A stretch of 64,000 nucleotides of DNA from Colimorpha sp045640985 (GTDB lineage: Bacteria > Bacteroidota > Bacteroidia > Bacteroidales > P3), in NCBI GenBank assembly GCA_045640985.1, contig JAZUFZ010000026.1, positions 1 to 64,000 on the forward strand, in the 5' to 3' direction. Under the pieces are notes generated by a model. It ran no database searches and was not told the origin of the DNA. It saw only the letters and a program-made list of their open reading frames with translations. This document shows, in pieces, positions 19,245 through 27,768 of the stretch. The position numbers and the translations under genes are program-made. The number at the start of each line of letters is the position of its first letter. Position 1 is the first letter of the stretch.

Positions 19245-21869
19245 TTATTGCACAACAATTTTTCTTGCAGACCCCATACCAGTCTTGATAAGATATACCC
19301 CCTTGACTGGTACAGTGAAATGATGATTGTATCCTTTAGGTGAGACACACATCTGACGTCCCATAATATCATACAGGCGAACATTCATATTTTCACTTGT
19401 TGTTACAAAGATATTATTTTGAGAAGTGATAACTTCCAATATTGGATCAACCTCTATAGTTGAGATTGAGACGCTGTCATCTGCACCTTCAACACATCCA
19501 AGGAAATGCATCATACTACGATATTTCTGCCTGTTTTTCATTCCTGAAAATCCGGATAAATCAGAAGGATTTGGATTTCTATTGGTACTGCTGTAGGATA
19601 GTGTCATATATTCATCAGTTGAAACTGCATAGAATTTTTTACTGTCATCTACGGCATTTGAATTGTCGTCAATAGCAATGACCATATTGTTTTCGCCATC
19701 ATATTGGAAAGGTTCATCGAAGATAATGTCATTCCAACCTGTCGTAAAACTCAGAGGTCCTTCATAAACAACCTGCAAATCCCCGAAAGGAACAAAATCG
19801 TATGTATTTGCAAACATAGTCTTATCTGTATGGCCCATATAAATCGTGCAGTTTGACTTATTGGAAAGAGTTCCACCACTGGCATATTTGAATGACATCT
19901 TGGTAATCTCAACCGGACCGTCCATTTCTTCTGCCAGTACAATCTGTTGTGTGTAAGAATAATTCTTTGCCACATAGAACGGAACCACGTTATTTTGGAA
20001 TTCATTTCCGAAATGTTCAAATGCCACTTCCTGTGCATTATAACAGTTATTGGTTCTGAATGTGGACCATGGTGAAAATTCCTGTTCTCCTTCACCTGCA
20101 CATATTGATCGTACTCTCCATTCGTATTCAGAAGCCTTTGTCAAATCGTGTGCATGATACACCGTATTACTTGTCGTATCAGTAAAGACGCCGAGATAGC
20201 CGATTCTGTGCAATTGAATTTCATAACCATCGGAAAAACCCGACCATGTTAAATCGGCACTATTGCCTGTTACTTGTCTTACATTAAGTTCTACCGGAAT
20301 GCGACAACCAGTTCTTACAATATAATCAAACGTCAGAGAATCACCGAAAACCATGACATTACGAATTTCAAAAGTCGTGTCTTCTATTCCCTGGGTCAGC
20401 CAAGGATGTGGATTTGTCGAAGGTGTAAACTCAGAACGATTTACCGCAGGATTCAAATGCGCTTGATTGTAATGGCCTTCTTCTAAAGTACCACCATCAG
20501 GTCTAAACAGATATACTTCATCAAAATAATATTCATTATCGAATGATTCATTACCGCTGAATCTGGTATCAATCCTATAAATCAGCAATCCTGTTCCTGG
20601 TATTCCTGTTTCAAATAATTCATGATTGTTTCGATATTCCAACAGATAGAACTGAGATGGATCCGGAGACTGGATTTTCCAACAATTATTCTGGTTGGAT
20701 GGATTTGAGATAGAATGCAAGGTATAGGTTCCCTGTCTTCTCAATTCTGGAATAGAATCAATCCAATGACCATACTTCATTTTCATGTAGGCATTCATGT
20801 GCTGAGGTGGATTGGCATTCTGTTCCATCAAATCCCAACTTCCTACAGGATGAAGATAGGTGTATTGATAATAGTGGTACAAATCTGGAGCGCTCAACGT
20901 ATGAAACATCTCGTGACAAATTGTGCTTGCTCCGAAATAAGCTGAACCTGCCCCTTCCAACAAGAAGTTAAAGGTATTAACCCGTTTCCCGTTAATTGCA
21001 ACGTAACGGTCATACAACGACCATTTATGTGGCCACAAAAGATCGCTCCAGCCAGTATATGTACCTTTTACGATAAAACTGATATTGTCAATATCTCCAT
21101 CATTATCGTTATCGATATTCAGTTCCGGATCAACTGGACTGTTAGTATTCACGTAATTCACCGCACGTTCAAGCAAATCAAACTCCCGCAAACCACGTTC
21201 ACTTTCAGTCTGGTATCCTTGAGGGTTACTTGTTGAATCGTATGGCATGTAATATTCTCTTGGGTAAATATCCTCGTAAGAAAGCACAGTGTTATCAATA
21301 GGTTCTGGATAATAATAAGTTCTTATTGACAGTTTCCCGTATGATGAATGCTTGAAATAGTTATATAGACTCACACTGTTCTCCAAAGAGTCGTTATAGA
21401 TTGAATTTATATAATCCATTGATGTAAGAATCGGGCTGTCCCCTTGAAAACGCACAAATATCACCACATTGTTCAACGTGCCGATATTACTTGCATTTTT
21501 ACGCGCTGCTTTGGTTTTGTACTCTTCTGGGATTTCCCATGCGGCATGGCGAGCTCTCAACTCACGTTCACTGATCATCAAGCCTGGTTCTATTCCCACT
21601 GATGATGGATCAATCGAACCTGCGACATAATTGCTTGCAACCAATTCGCCAGCTTCTTTTATCGCATATACCCAATATCCGTTCTTGTGGTTTTGAACTA
21701 TCGTGTAGTTTTTAGCATCGTGAAGTCTGTTGTAAAACTCATCTCCGCTAACAAAGCAATACAGAGTATCGCCATTCGGTTGGATTCTTACAGACGGCAT
21801 ATTGTAAACAGGAGCGGCAAATGCACCCATCACAAAGCAAGTGAAAGCAATAAGTAGTAATTTTCTCAT
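19245..21869 (-). CDS. Secreted M6-type metalloprotease with fibronectin III domain and T9SS type A signal
   Basis: 874 residues from the ATG at 21869, which begins a clear signal peptide (MRKLLLIAFTC...). The catalytic domain has the zinc motif HEMFH at residues 319-323, followed by TLSAPDLYHYY, as in M6 immune-inhibitor-A-like peptidases, and a preceding Asp-rich DNDNDGDIDN calcium-type loop. A fibronectin III domain follows (from about residue 535), then a jelly-roll-like region. The last 70 residues have the T9SS type A pattern VRLYDIMGRQ with a final VKGVYLIKTG and KIVVQ. It is probably exported across the outer membrane and cell-anchored or released. A full Bacteroidota promoter precedes it. 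Confidence 0.9.
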   Translation of the reverse strand: MRKLLLIAFTCFVMGAFAAPVYNMPSVRIQPNGDTLYCFVSGDEFYNRLHDAKNYTIVQNHKNGYWVYAIKEAGELVASNYVAGSIDPSSVGIEPGLMISERELRARHAAWEIPEEYKTKAARKNASNIGTLNNVVIFVRFQGDSPILTSMDYINSIYNDSLENSVSLYNYFKHSSYGKLSIRTYYYPEPIDNTVLSYEDIYPREYYMPYDSTSNPQGYQTESERGLREFDLLERAVNYVNTNSPVDPELNIDNDNDGDIDNISFIVKGTYTGWSDLLWPHKWSLYDRYVAINGKRVNTFNFLLEGAGSAYFGASTICHEMFHTLSAPDLYHYYQYTYLHPVGSWDLMEQNANPPQHMNAYMKMKYGHWIDSIPELRRQGTYTLHSISNPSNQNNCWKIQSPDPSQFYLLEYRNNHELFETGIPGTGLLIYRIDTRFSGNESFDNEYYFDEVYLFRPDGGTLEEGHYNQAHLNPAVNRSEFTPSTNPHPWLTQGIEDTTFEIRNVMVFGDSLTFDYIVRTGCRIPVELNVRQVTGNSADLTWSGFSDGYEIQLHRIGYLGVFTDTTSNTVYHAHDLTKASEYEWRVRSICAGEGEQEFSPWSTFRTNNCYNAQEVAFEHFGNEFQNNVVPFYVAKNYSYTQQIVLAEEMDGPVEITKMSFKYASGGTLSNKSNCTIYMGHTDKTMFANTYDFVPFGDLQVVYEGPLSFTTGWNDIIFDEPFQYDGENNMVIAIDDNSNAVDDSKKFYAVSTDEYMTLSYSSTNRNPNPSDLSGFSGMKNRQKYRSMMHFLGCVEGADDSVSISTIEVDPILEVITSQNNIFVTTSENMNVRLYDIMGRQMCVSPKGYNHHFTVPVKGVYLIKTGMGSARKIVVQ

Positions 21870-21893
21870 TTTATATAATAAATTAAAATCGTG

Positions 21894-21925
21894 CAAAATT
21901 ACACGTTTTTTTTCATATACACAAA
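21894..21925 (-). promoter_or_regulatory. Bacteroidota promoter of the M6 protease gene
   Basis: On the minus strand TTTG (21925-21922), a 20-base spacer, then TAATTTTG (21901-21894). This fits the Bacteroidota -33/-7 pattern. The -7 box ends 24 bases before the ATG at 21869. Confidence 0.75.
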
Positions 21926-22009
21926 TTTTTTTTTCAACAGGATATTACATCCTCATTTAGAGAATGTTTAACAATGATAATATTCAAGAACAGGGTAAAA
22001 TCAGGGCTC

Positions 22010-23356
22010 TTAAATTTGATTATATACTGCCTTTTTCAAAGTTAATCCCTGCATTATGCCTCGCATGGCAAGATACACCATAAAAGCAATCCAGAGATAA
22101 TTGTTCTGCACAATTTCAATATTGCTTGGTCTCACAAGTCGCAAACCATAAAATACCACAAAAAAGCATATCGTAGCCACAAACATAGCATTTCTCATAT
22201 ACTTACTTGCCGTAGCACCCACATATACCCCATCGAACAAGAAGGCAGAAACCCCACATACAGGAATAATCAGTATCCATATAAGATATTGATGACAAGC
22301 CTCTACCAATGAATATTCATCTGTGAATAATCCTAACACAAAACGGTCTCCCATCGCATATACAATCGTGAACAATACAGTCAAGCCTAACCCCCATCCG
22401 AACAGATATCTCACAGTTAATCTCAGCCGTTTCTCATCGCGTGCGCCTATATATCTTCCGACAAGCGATTCTCCTGCGTATGCAAATCCATCCATAATAT
22501 AGCTGAACAGTGTAAAGAACTGCAACAAAAGCGCATCGATAGCCAGAACCTGATCGCTGATTTTTCCAGAAGCTGAGGTTATGAAGGTAAACACTGTTGC
22601 CAAGCAGACCGTGCGCAAGAATATATCGCTATTCACTTGAAAAAATCTTTTCATTTCATTCCATTGCAGACTTTCCTTCACTTTCAGATGACGAACGATT
22701 ACTCGACCATAATATTTTTTCGCGAAATATACACCTGTTCCCAAGCCACAGTACTGCGCAATTACGGTTCCCAATGCCACTCCTGCGATATCCCATTTGA
22801 AAACTATCACAAATAGGATACTGAACACGATATTCACCACATTGATAAATATAGCTATCCACATGGGTAGTTTACTGTTTTGCATTCCTATAAACCAACC
22901 TTTCAACGCATACAACCCCAAGGTCGCCGGCGCAGCCCATATTCTCACAAAGAAATAGGTCAAGGCCAATTCCATAACTTCGCTGCTTCCATTAAATATC
23001 AGCAATGCAAGCCTGCTGATTGGCCATTGAAGAAGAATCAGTAATGCAGCTACCGTCCCTGCAATAAACAATCCTCGGACAAGGATTTTTACAGCTTCGA
23101 ACAGATTTCTTGAGCCGTATGCCTGAGCCGTAAATCCACTTGTTCCCATTCTCAAAAAACCAAAGCACCAATATATCAGATTAAATATACCAGTGCCTAT
23201 GGTTATTGCTCCTATATGGCTGGGACTCAAATGCCCGACTATCGCCATATCAACCATTCCCAGTAAGGGAACTGTGATATTCGTGATGATATTAGGTAAT
23301 GCGAGCCCTAAGATTTTCTTGTTCAATGCAGATGGTTTCTTTATTGAATAGCGCAC
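22010..23356 (-). CDS. MATE family efflux transporter
   Basis: About 448 residues with 12 predicted membrane segments and the MATE/DinF layout (an early LALPNIITNITVPLLGMVDMAIVGHL segment of two helices). Such proteins exchange cations for drugs, metabolites or oxidised compounds. The start is uncertain: only GTG (23356) or TTG (23365) codons are available before the first helix, and both overlap the Omp28 gene's stop. I chose GTG. It is the last gene of the TlpA-DUF6029-Omp28 run, so it may export a substrate linked to that system; this is inference from position only. Confidence 0.9.
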   Translation of the reverse strand: MRYSIKKPSALNKKILGLALPNIITNITVPLLGMVDMAIVGHLSPSHIGAITIGTGIFNLIYWCFGFLRMGTSGFTAQAYGSRNLFEAVKILVRGLFIAGTVAALLILLQWPISRLALLIFNGSSEVMELALTYFFVRIWAAPATLGLYALKGWFIGMQNSKLPMWIAIFINVVNIVFSILFVIVFKWDIAGVALGTVIAQYCGLGTGVYFAKKYYGRVIVRHLKVKESLQWNEMKRFFQVNSDIFLRTVCLATVFTFITSASGKISDQVLAIDALLLQFFTLFSYIMDGFAYAGESLVGRYIGARDEKRLRLTVRYLFGWGLGLTVLFTIVYAMGDRFVLGLFTDEYSLVEACHQYLIWILIIPVCGVSAFLFDGVYVGATASKYMRNAMFVATICFFVVFYGLRLVRPSNIEIVQNNYLWIAFMVYLAMRGIMQGLTLKKAVYNQI

Positions 23357-24159
23357 TGCGCACAATTGTAAACCTCACGGCTTACTTTGTCACTTACAAA
23401 CCCTACGACCTTGCAATTCTCCAATTTCCATTCCACAGAAGGTTTATAGGTAAACGTAGCGGTCAATTTCTCACCTTGAACACCCGTACATTCCACATCT
23501 GCGCCCCATATATCGGTAATTACGGTCCGCAGAATATGATTGTTCTCGTAGTTCTCTATCGACCCGGTCGGTGAAGCCTGTTTCGCTTTAATAGAATCTT
23601 CTATAACCAACAAGGTCAAGGTAATAGGATCATTAATCTTTTCCACGAATTCCAGATCTACTTTTACTTTATTGCCACTTTCAGGAGTAAGTCCAACTGC
23701 AATCCGGGGATTCTCCCCTACTACGCCAGCCACTAAATTTCCCACGTTGTCGGTACTGGTATTGAGTACCCAGTTTCCGCCATCCTTTGCCCGCTGCACA
23801 ATTACGGTTGGATACCTGCTGATACCGAAATACTGACTCCACAGATTTCCTTCCTGGGTGCGCAGATCCGGCTGATTTGCGTATGGCAAACCGAAATTGG
23901 AAGAATCCACAATACTTACAGCCACGAGCTTATCGCCGTAGGTATCCATCAGTCCATGAATAACTTCATCGGCCGGAGGGCAATTGGTGCAATGGGGCCC
24001 TGTGTATTTTTCCAGCAAAGCGCGCTGCACCTTATTCGCAACACCACTTCCCGGCGTCCATTCGGCTGTAGCGCCAGCATAGACAATATATTCATCAACC
24101 TTATCGCAAGATGCCATCAACAAAGAAAGACATCCTATTATGTAAAGTAATTTCTTCAT
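23341..24159 (-). CDS. Omp28-related lipoprotein with CxxC motif
   Basis: 272 residues with a lipoprotein signal (lipobox MASC, Cys at about 18). The Omp28-related domain begins with LLEKYTGPHCTNCPPAD, containing a CTNC pair in a thioredoxin-like setting (strand, CxxC, helix), followed by a cis-Pro-like YPTVIVQRA segment. The C-terminal half is beta-rich and ends with another CAQC pair. Omp28 proteins are known as Bacteroidota outer-membrane-associated proteins of unclear function. Position after tlpA-like and DUF6029 genes suggests an extracytoplasmic thiol role; this is inference. Confidence 0.82.
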   Translation of the reverse strand: MKKLLYIIGCLSLLMASCDKVDEYIVYAGATAEWTPGSGVANKVQRALLEKYTGPHCTNCPPADEVIHGLMDTYGDKLVAVSIVDSSNFGLPYANQPDLRTQEGNLWSQYFGISRYPTVIVQRAKDGGNWVLNTSTDNVGNLVAGVVGENPRIAVGLTPESGNKVKVDLEFVEKINDPITLTLLVIEDSIKAKQASPTGSIENYENNHILRTVITDIWGADVECTGVQGEKLTATFTYKPSVEWKLENCKVVGFVSDKVSREVYNCAQCAIQ

Positions 24160-24168
24160 ATTCTGTTA

Positions 24169-25836
24169 TTAAAATGAGGTAGTTAAACTAAATGTAAGAC
24201 CATTGCTTGCTGGCACCTGGCGGCATACGCCACCTATACAGATAATACCTTCGCGCTGTTTACCATAACCCAACTGAAGACGTGATGCACCTTTTGTATA
24301 GCCCACAGAAAGGTTGTAGTAGTTACCCCTTCCGTCATTGTAGGCATACTGGTCACTTGCCGACACAAACCAATGTTTTCCGAAATTGTATTCAACCAGA
24401 CCCATCATCCAATCTCCGGCGCGCTTATCATCTACTTCGGGGTCATACTTTGAATCGCTTCCCAGCCACTCAGCCTCGAAACGGATCACATTCTTTTTGT
24501 TTATTTTCCAAGTTACATCTCCTACTACAACATTGTTGTGATGCAAGGCTCCATGATGGCCTTCTACAGCCGGATTGAACACCTGATATCCGTATGTTAC
24601 GGTAGCCTTTACCGCTGAAGACAATTTCTTGGCAACCTCAAGGCTCAAATCGCCATAATAGAGTTCACCAGACCCGACTGGCTGCGTATGATAGCCATAC
24701 GTACCTTTTCCGCCCACCACAGACGTATCCAATCCCGTAATGACAGCACAGTTCAAATGCAGATCCGTGCCATATTTGCCACCCAGGAAAGTATCCTTCT
24801 TCAGTTTCCACATCACATCTCCCTGAACTCCCATTTCGCCGGTAGTCTGCGTTGCATAAGGATACATACTCAGGAAAGCATAAGTATGCTGTTTCGTGAT
24901 AGAAGGTATATAATTTATATACAACATCTCGCCATTCTGGGAACGCACAGATTTGAACGCCATGTTATCCACGCGTTTTGCCTGCACATTGGCGCTGAAT
25001 CCACGCTGGGAATAACTTGCATTCAACATCATCGCACTACCATCCTTATACACATAATTGTTCAAGGTATTGGGGTCCTGACTTTTGTGAGCATATTCCG
25101 CCTGGATATTCCAGCCGCCACGGCTCAAGTCCATTCTCACGGCACCCGCAGCCACGTTCAACGGAAGATTCAACTTATATTCATCCACATCGGACATAAT
25201 AGTCTCGTCATCCTCATAACGGCTCACCAATCCCGCACCAAGAGTGATATGGGTCTTCTTGTCTGCCCATGAACTGATGACGCTGTTCAAAGCCACTTCG
25301 CCATCCACACCACGTACCAGACCGTCGCCATATCCCCAGAACATTCGCTGCTTACCGATTACACCTTTAATGGTCACACCATTCAAAGGACGGTAGTTCA
25401 CATTGAAACCCAACAGAGCATTATCCAGACCGAGATAACGGTCCTCATAGCTGCGGAGAATCATACCGCTTCCGAACTGCTCATAATAGTTACCAGCCGT
25501 CACACTCAACTTTTCCCCGTTGTAACTGAGAAAATAATTAGCCAGTCCCTGCCCTTTATATTGAGGATCAAATCCAAGCATAGGATTCTGGTAAGCCTCA
25601 AAACGCAGACCAGCGCTGAAATCGCCATTGGTATAGAGAATATCCGCACGGGCATTACTCAGCAGATGTTCCGGAACATCCTTGGAGCCGATCACACTGT
25701 CAGCCTTAGAAACCTGCCCGTCAATCTGAATGTTACCCGTCACATGGCCACCCATGATGCCCTGCGCGCTCACACCGCCGGCAAACGCCAGAGCCACAAC
25801 CAGTAAAGAAATCTTATTCAGCCCCATTTGCTTCAT
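24169..25836 (-). CDS. DUF6029 family outer-membrane barrel
   Basis: About 555 residues with a signal peptide and alternating amphipathic strands across the whole length, ending in Phe (LTFSLTTSF) as outer-membrane barrels usually do. The region YNGEKLSVTAGNYYEQFGSG is typical of DUF6029, a Bacteroidota family often encoded with TlpA-like and Omp28-like proteins. Function is unknown. The ATG at 25836 overlaps the TlpA gene by 23 bases; a later ATG at 25827 (MGLNKIS) is also possible and gives an equally good signal peptide. Confidence 0.8.
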   Translation of the reverse strand: MKQMGLNKISLLVVALAFAGGVSAQGIMGGHVTGNIQIDGQVSKADSVIGSKDVPEHLLSNARADILYTNGDFSAGLRFEAYQNPMLGFDPQYKGQGLANYFLSYNGEKLSVTAGNYYEQFGSGMILRSYEDRYLGLDNALLGFNVNYRPLNGVTIKGVIGKQRMFWGYGDGLVRGVDGEVALNSVISSWADKKTHITLGAGLVSRYEDDETIMSDVDEYKLNLPLNVAAGAVRMDLSRGGWNIQAEYAHKSQDPNTLNNYVYKDGSAMMLNASYSQRGFSANVQAKRVDNMAFKSVRSQNGEMLYINYIPSITKQHTYAFLSMYPYATQTTGEMGVQGDVMWKLKKDTFLGGKYGTDLHLNCAVITGLDTSVVGGKGTYGYHTQPVGSGELYYGDLSLEVAKKLSSAVKATVTYGYQVFNPAVEGHHGALHHNNVVVGDVTWKINKKNVIRFEAEWLGSDSKYDPEVDDKRAGDWMMGLVEYNFGKHWFVSASDQYAYNDGRGNYYNLSVGYTKGASRLQLGYGKQREGIICIGGVCRQVPASNGLTFSLTTSF

Positions 25837-26329
25837 CACTCATTGCATTTTTAACAACTTCCAACAATTCCTCTTCGCTGCCTTCCACAAAAGACGTATG
25901 CTGCCAAACGATCTCACCCTTGCCATTCAAGACAAAAGTATGAGGCACATTCACCACATTCATGGCACGCTTGAAATCCTGGTTCTGATCCAGATACACC
26001 TCGTATGGCCAGTCATTTCCGTCCACGTGAGGCTTTACTCTACCGGCAGAACGGGCGTCATCGATAGAAATGGCCACCAGTTTCACTCCGGTCTCTTCCT
26101 GCCACTCCTCATAGACCTCTCTGATTGCATTCAGTTCTTTATTGCAAGGCTTGCACCAGGTAGCCCAGAAACTCAAAATGATAGGTTTTCCATCGTTTTG
26201 AATAACCGAAGTCTGAACCGACTGACCGTCCAGCGTCTTGATGGTGATGTTTTCAGGCATTGTTGCATTTTGTGCCATACAAAGCGACATTGCCGCTACG
26301 GCAACCAAAGTAAGAAGGATTCTTTTCAT
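25814..26329 (-). CDS. TlpA-like periplasmic thioredoxin
   Basis: 171 residues with a signal peptide (cleavage near AQN, residue 20) and a thioredoxin fold of the AhpC/TSA-Redoxin type. The active site is FWATWCKPC (Cys-Lys-Pro-Cys, near residues 59-62), and the cis-proline is in NVPHTFVLNGKGEIVW. Reduces or isomerises disulfides in the periplasm. It is the first gene of the four-gene run with DUF6029, Omp28 and MATE, and has a good promoter upstream. Confidence 0.92.
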   Translation of the reverse strand: MKRILLTLVAVAAMSLCMAQNATMPENITIKTLDGQSVQTSVIQNDGKPIILSFWATWCKPCNKELNAIREVYEEWQEETGVKLVAISIDDARSAGRVKPHVDGNDWPYEVYLDQNQDFKRAMNVVNVPHTFVLNGKGEIVWQHTSFVEGSEEELLEVVKNAMSDEANGAE

Positions 26330-26408
26330 CTCTATCGTAATTTAATATGTTTATAATCCGTTTATTATATGAATTACATATATTTTGGGTACAATAGTAA
26401 TTCAACTG

Positions 26409-26440
26409 CAAAGATACACTTTTTTTCTTACAAACCAAAA
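26409..26440 (-). promoter_or_regulatory. Bacteroidota promoter of the tlpA-like operon
   Basis: Minus strand: TTTTG (26440-26436), 19-base spacer, TATCTTTG (26416-26409). The -7 box is about 80 bases upstream of the TlpA start, leaving a longer leader than usual. Confidence 0.75.
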
Positions 26441-26532
26441 TAAAAATACTTTTTTTTAGATATTTAACATTAAATATCAATTTCCGGCTATTGGACGTCA
26501 TCTTTCCGAAAGAGTTTTTTCAGAATCTGCTG

Positions 26533-26587
26533 TGGTATCTTCGTGGTAACTCCGTGGTATCTCTCTGGTAACTCCCTGTTTTCTCTG
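26533..26587. repeat. 11-bp direct tandem array, TGGTAWCTCYS type
   Basis: TGGTA-type units start at exactly 26533, 26544, 26555 and 26566, with a decayed fifth (TGTTT) at 26577. Units alternate TATCT and AACTC cores (TGGTATCTTCG, TGGTAACTCCG, TGGTATCTCTC, TGGTAACTCCC). On the other strand a unit reads GAGWTACCASR. The ends of the 117-bp palindromes (GGTAACTCC) match this unit. Confidence 0.85.
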
Positions 26588-26623
26588 GAATTTTATCCTA
26601 CTGCATTCACAGTTACTGCTACC

Positions 26624-26667
26624 TACCCGCTCCCTACTCGCTCCTTACCCGCTCCTTACCTGCTCCC
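26624..26667. repeat. 11-bp direct tandem array, TACCCGCTCCT type
   Basis: Four near-identical 11-base units begin at 26624, 26635, 26646 and 26657 (TACCCGCTCCC, TACTCGCTCCT, TACCCGCTCCT, TACCTGCTCCC). Same unit length as the array 37 bases to the left but a different sequence. No ORF of interest crosses it. Confidence 0.85.
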
Positions 26668-26684
26668 GATCCGGGATTCTTTGC

Positions 26685-26715
26685 AAAAAAGAGACGCGTC
26701 TATCTGACACGTCTC
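26685..26715 (-). terminator. Terminator after tRNA-Leu
   Basis: On the minus strand GAGACGTGTC (26715-26706), a 5-base loop and GACGCGTCTC (26700-26691) form a 10-bp stem with one G-U pair, followed by six T (26690-26685). It lies 6 bases after the CCA end of the tRNA. Confidence 0.88.
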
Positions 26716-26720
26716 AATTC

Positions 26721-26805
26721 TGGTGCGGATAGGGGGACTCGAACCCCCACTCCGTGAAGAACTAGATCCTAAGTCTAGCGCGGCTACCAATTACGCCATA
26801 TCCGC
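26721..26805 (-). tRNA. tRNA-Leu (anticodon TAG)
   Basis: 85 bases including an encoded 3' CCA. The acceptor GCGGATA pairs with TATCCGC, the anticodon stem is CTAGA/TCTAG around loop CTTAGGA with anticodon TAG, a class II variable arm follows, and the T arm is GGGGGTTCGAGTCCCCC. Discriminator base is A, as expected for Leu. It has its own promoter and terminator. Confidence 0.97.
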
Positions 26806-26871
26806 TTTCCGGGTTCGCATTCAGTAATTTGCGTCATATTTCACTGCAAATACCTCCTGAGAAAAGTTGTG

Positions 26872-26903
26872 CAAAGTTACACATTTTTTTTGAACCCGCC
26901 AAA
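26872..26903 (-). promoter_or_regulatory. Bacteroidota promoter of tRNA-Leu
   Basis: Minus strand TTTG (26903-26900), 20-base spacer, TAACTTTG (26879-26872), about 66 bases before the tRNA 5' end. Both boxes match the consensus exactly. Confidence 0.8.
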
Positions 26904-26980
26904 TTTTTTTCATTTTCCATTACATGGGAAATCCCTCTCGGAGCAACGAACCACAACATTTCCCCGCAATCATTCAGCAA

Positions 26981-27697
26981 TCAGATTTCGGACTTCTTTT
27001 TGCGACCGCGTTTTTTAGGTTCCGGTGCGGGCGCCTCAACTGCTTTGGCTGTACGGCACGAAGTGCGTTTGCCTGCTCCCGATTTCTTTTCGCCGCGTTT
27101 AGGCAGGACAACTTTCTCAGATTCAGGTATGTCTGTATCATCCAGCGGAACAAAGAAATTGTCTTCAATGTCTCTCAAATCGTCAGCAGATGGTTCCATT
27201 TCCTCCTCGTCCTCTTCTTCTTCCGGGTCATAATCATCTATATATGGGTCAAATTCTTCCTCATCATCACCGAAAGCTTCTGCCAGTTCTTTGGAGAGTT
27301 CAGAATTCTTGTCAAGGGGTTTACGGTTGTTGAGCACATCCTCGTAATCTCCATGATGGAGCTGACGTTCTGTATGGTCCTTGACGTCAGAGTCCTTATC
27401 AACCGACTCAAGAGTATCAAATTTCATTTCCTTTTCTTCATCATCGCCGTAAAGATCCTTGTCGAGATCTTCATCAACGAGACCTGAATCTATTTTTACC
27501 TCGAACTTTACCATATATGTGGTATCCTCGGTTTCCAGAGGTACGCTGAAAATTGAATCACCGTTAGGTTTCACTGTACGCTGAAGATGATCCGTATATC
27601 CGTCCGGGTAGGCTTCTTTGAACAATTCTTTTAGTTCGTCAGAGAGATTTTTGTAGCTGACAATCAGTTTTTTCTTGTTGTTTATAGTAGGTTTCAT
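26981..27697 (-). CDS. Acidic conserved hypothetical protein with basic C-terminal tail
   Basis: 238 residues from the ATG at 27697. The N-terminal 80 residues look folded and resemble a Bacteroidales protein that begins with a KKLIVSYKNLSDEL-type segment. The middle is extremely acidic, with runs of D and E (for example DPEEEEDEEEMEP). The last 35 residues are basic and end in KKRGRKKKSEI, an AT-hook-like tail. Relatives are sometimes annotated as DNA primase without support. The layout would suit a nucleic-acid or nucleoprotein chaperone, but this is speculation. It follows parE by 71 bases and has a -7-like box in the gap. Confidence 0.75.
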   Translation of the reverse strand: MKPTINNKKKLIVSYKNLSDELKELFKEAYPDGYTDHLQRTVKPNGDSIFSVPLETEDTTYMVKFEVKIDSGLVDEDLDKDLYGDDEEKEMKFDTLESVDKDSDVKDHTERQLHHGDYEDVLNNRKPLDKNSELSKELAEAFGDDEEEFDPYIDDYDPEEEEDEEEMEPSADDLRDIEDNFFVPLDDTDIPESEKVVLPKRGEKKSGAGKRTSCRTAKAVEAPAPEPKKRGRKKKSEI

Positions 27698-27743
27698 CAC
27701 GACTAAAATTTTGTGCAATATTAAGAGTTTTATTTGATATGAG

Positions 27744-27751
27744 CAAATTTA
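27744..27751 (-). promoter_or_regulatory. Candidate -7 box before the acidic protein gene
   Basis: TAAATTTG on the minus strand, 46 bases before the ATG at 27697. No TTTG at the right distance, so the gene may instead be read from the parE promoter. Confidence 0.4.
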
Positions 27752-27768
27752 TTTTCGAGTTGTCGTAT

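Noticed and set aside
26533..26667. CRISPR array
   Set aside because: Units are only 11 bases, without spacers, and no cas genes occur.
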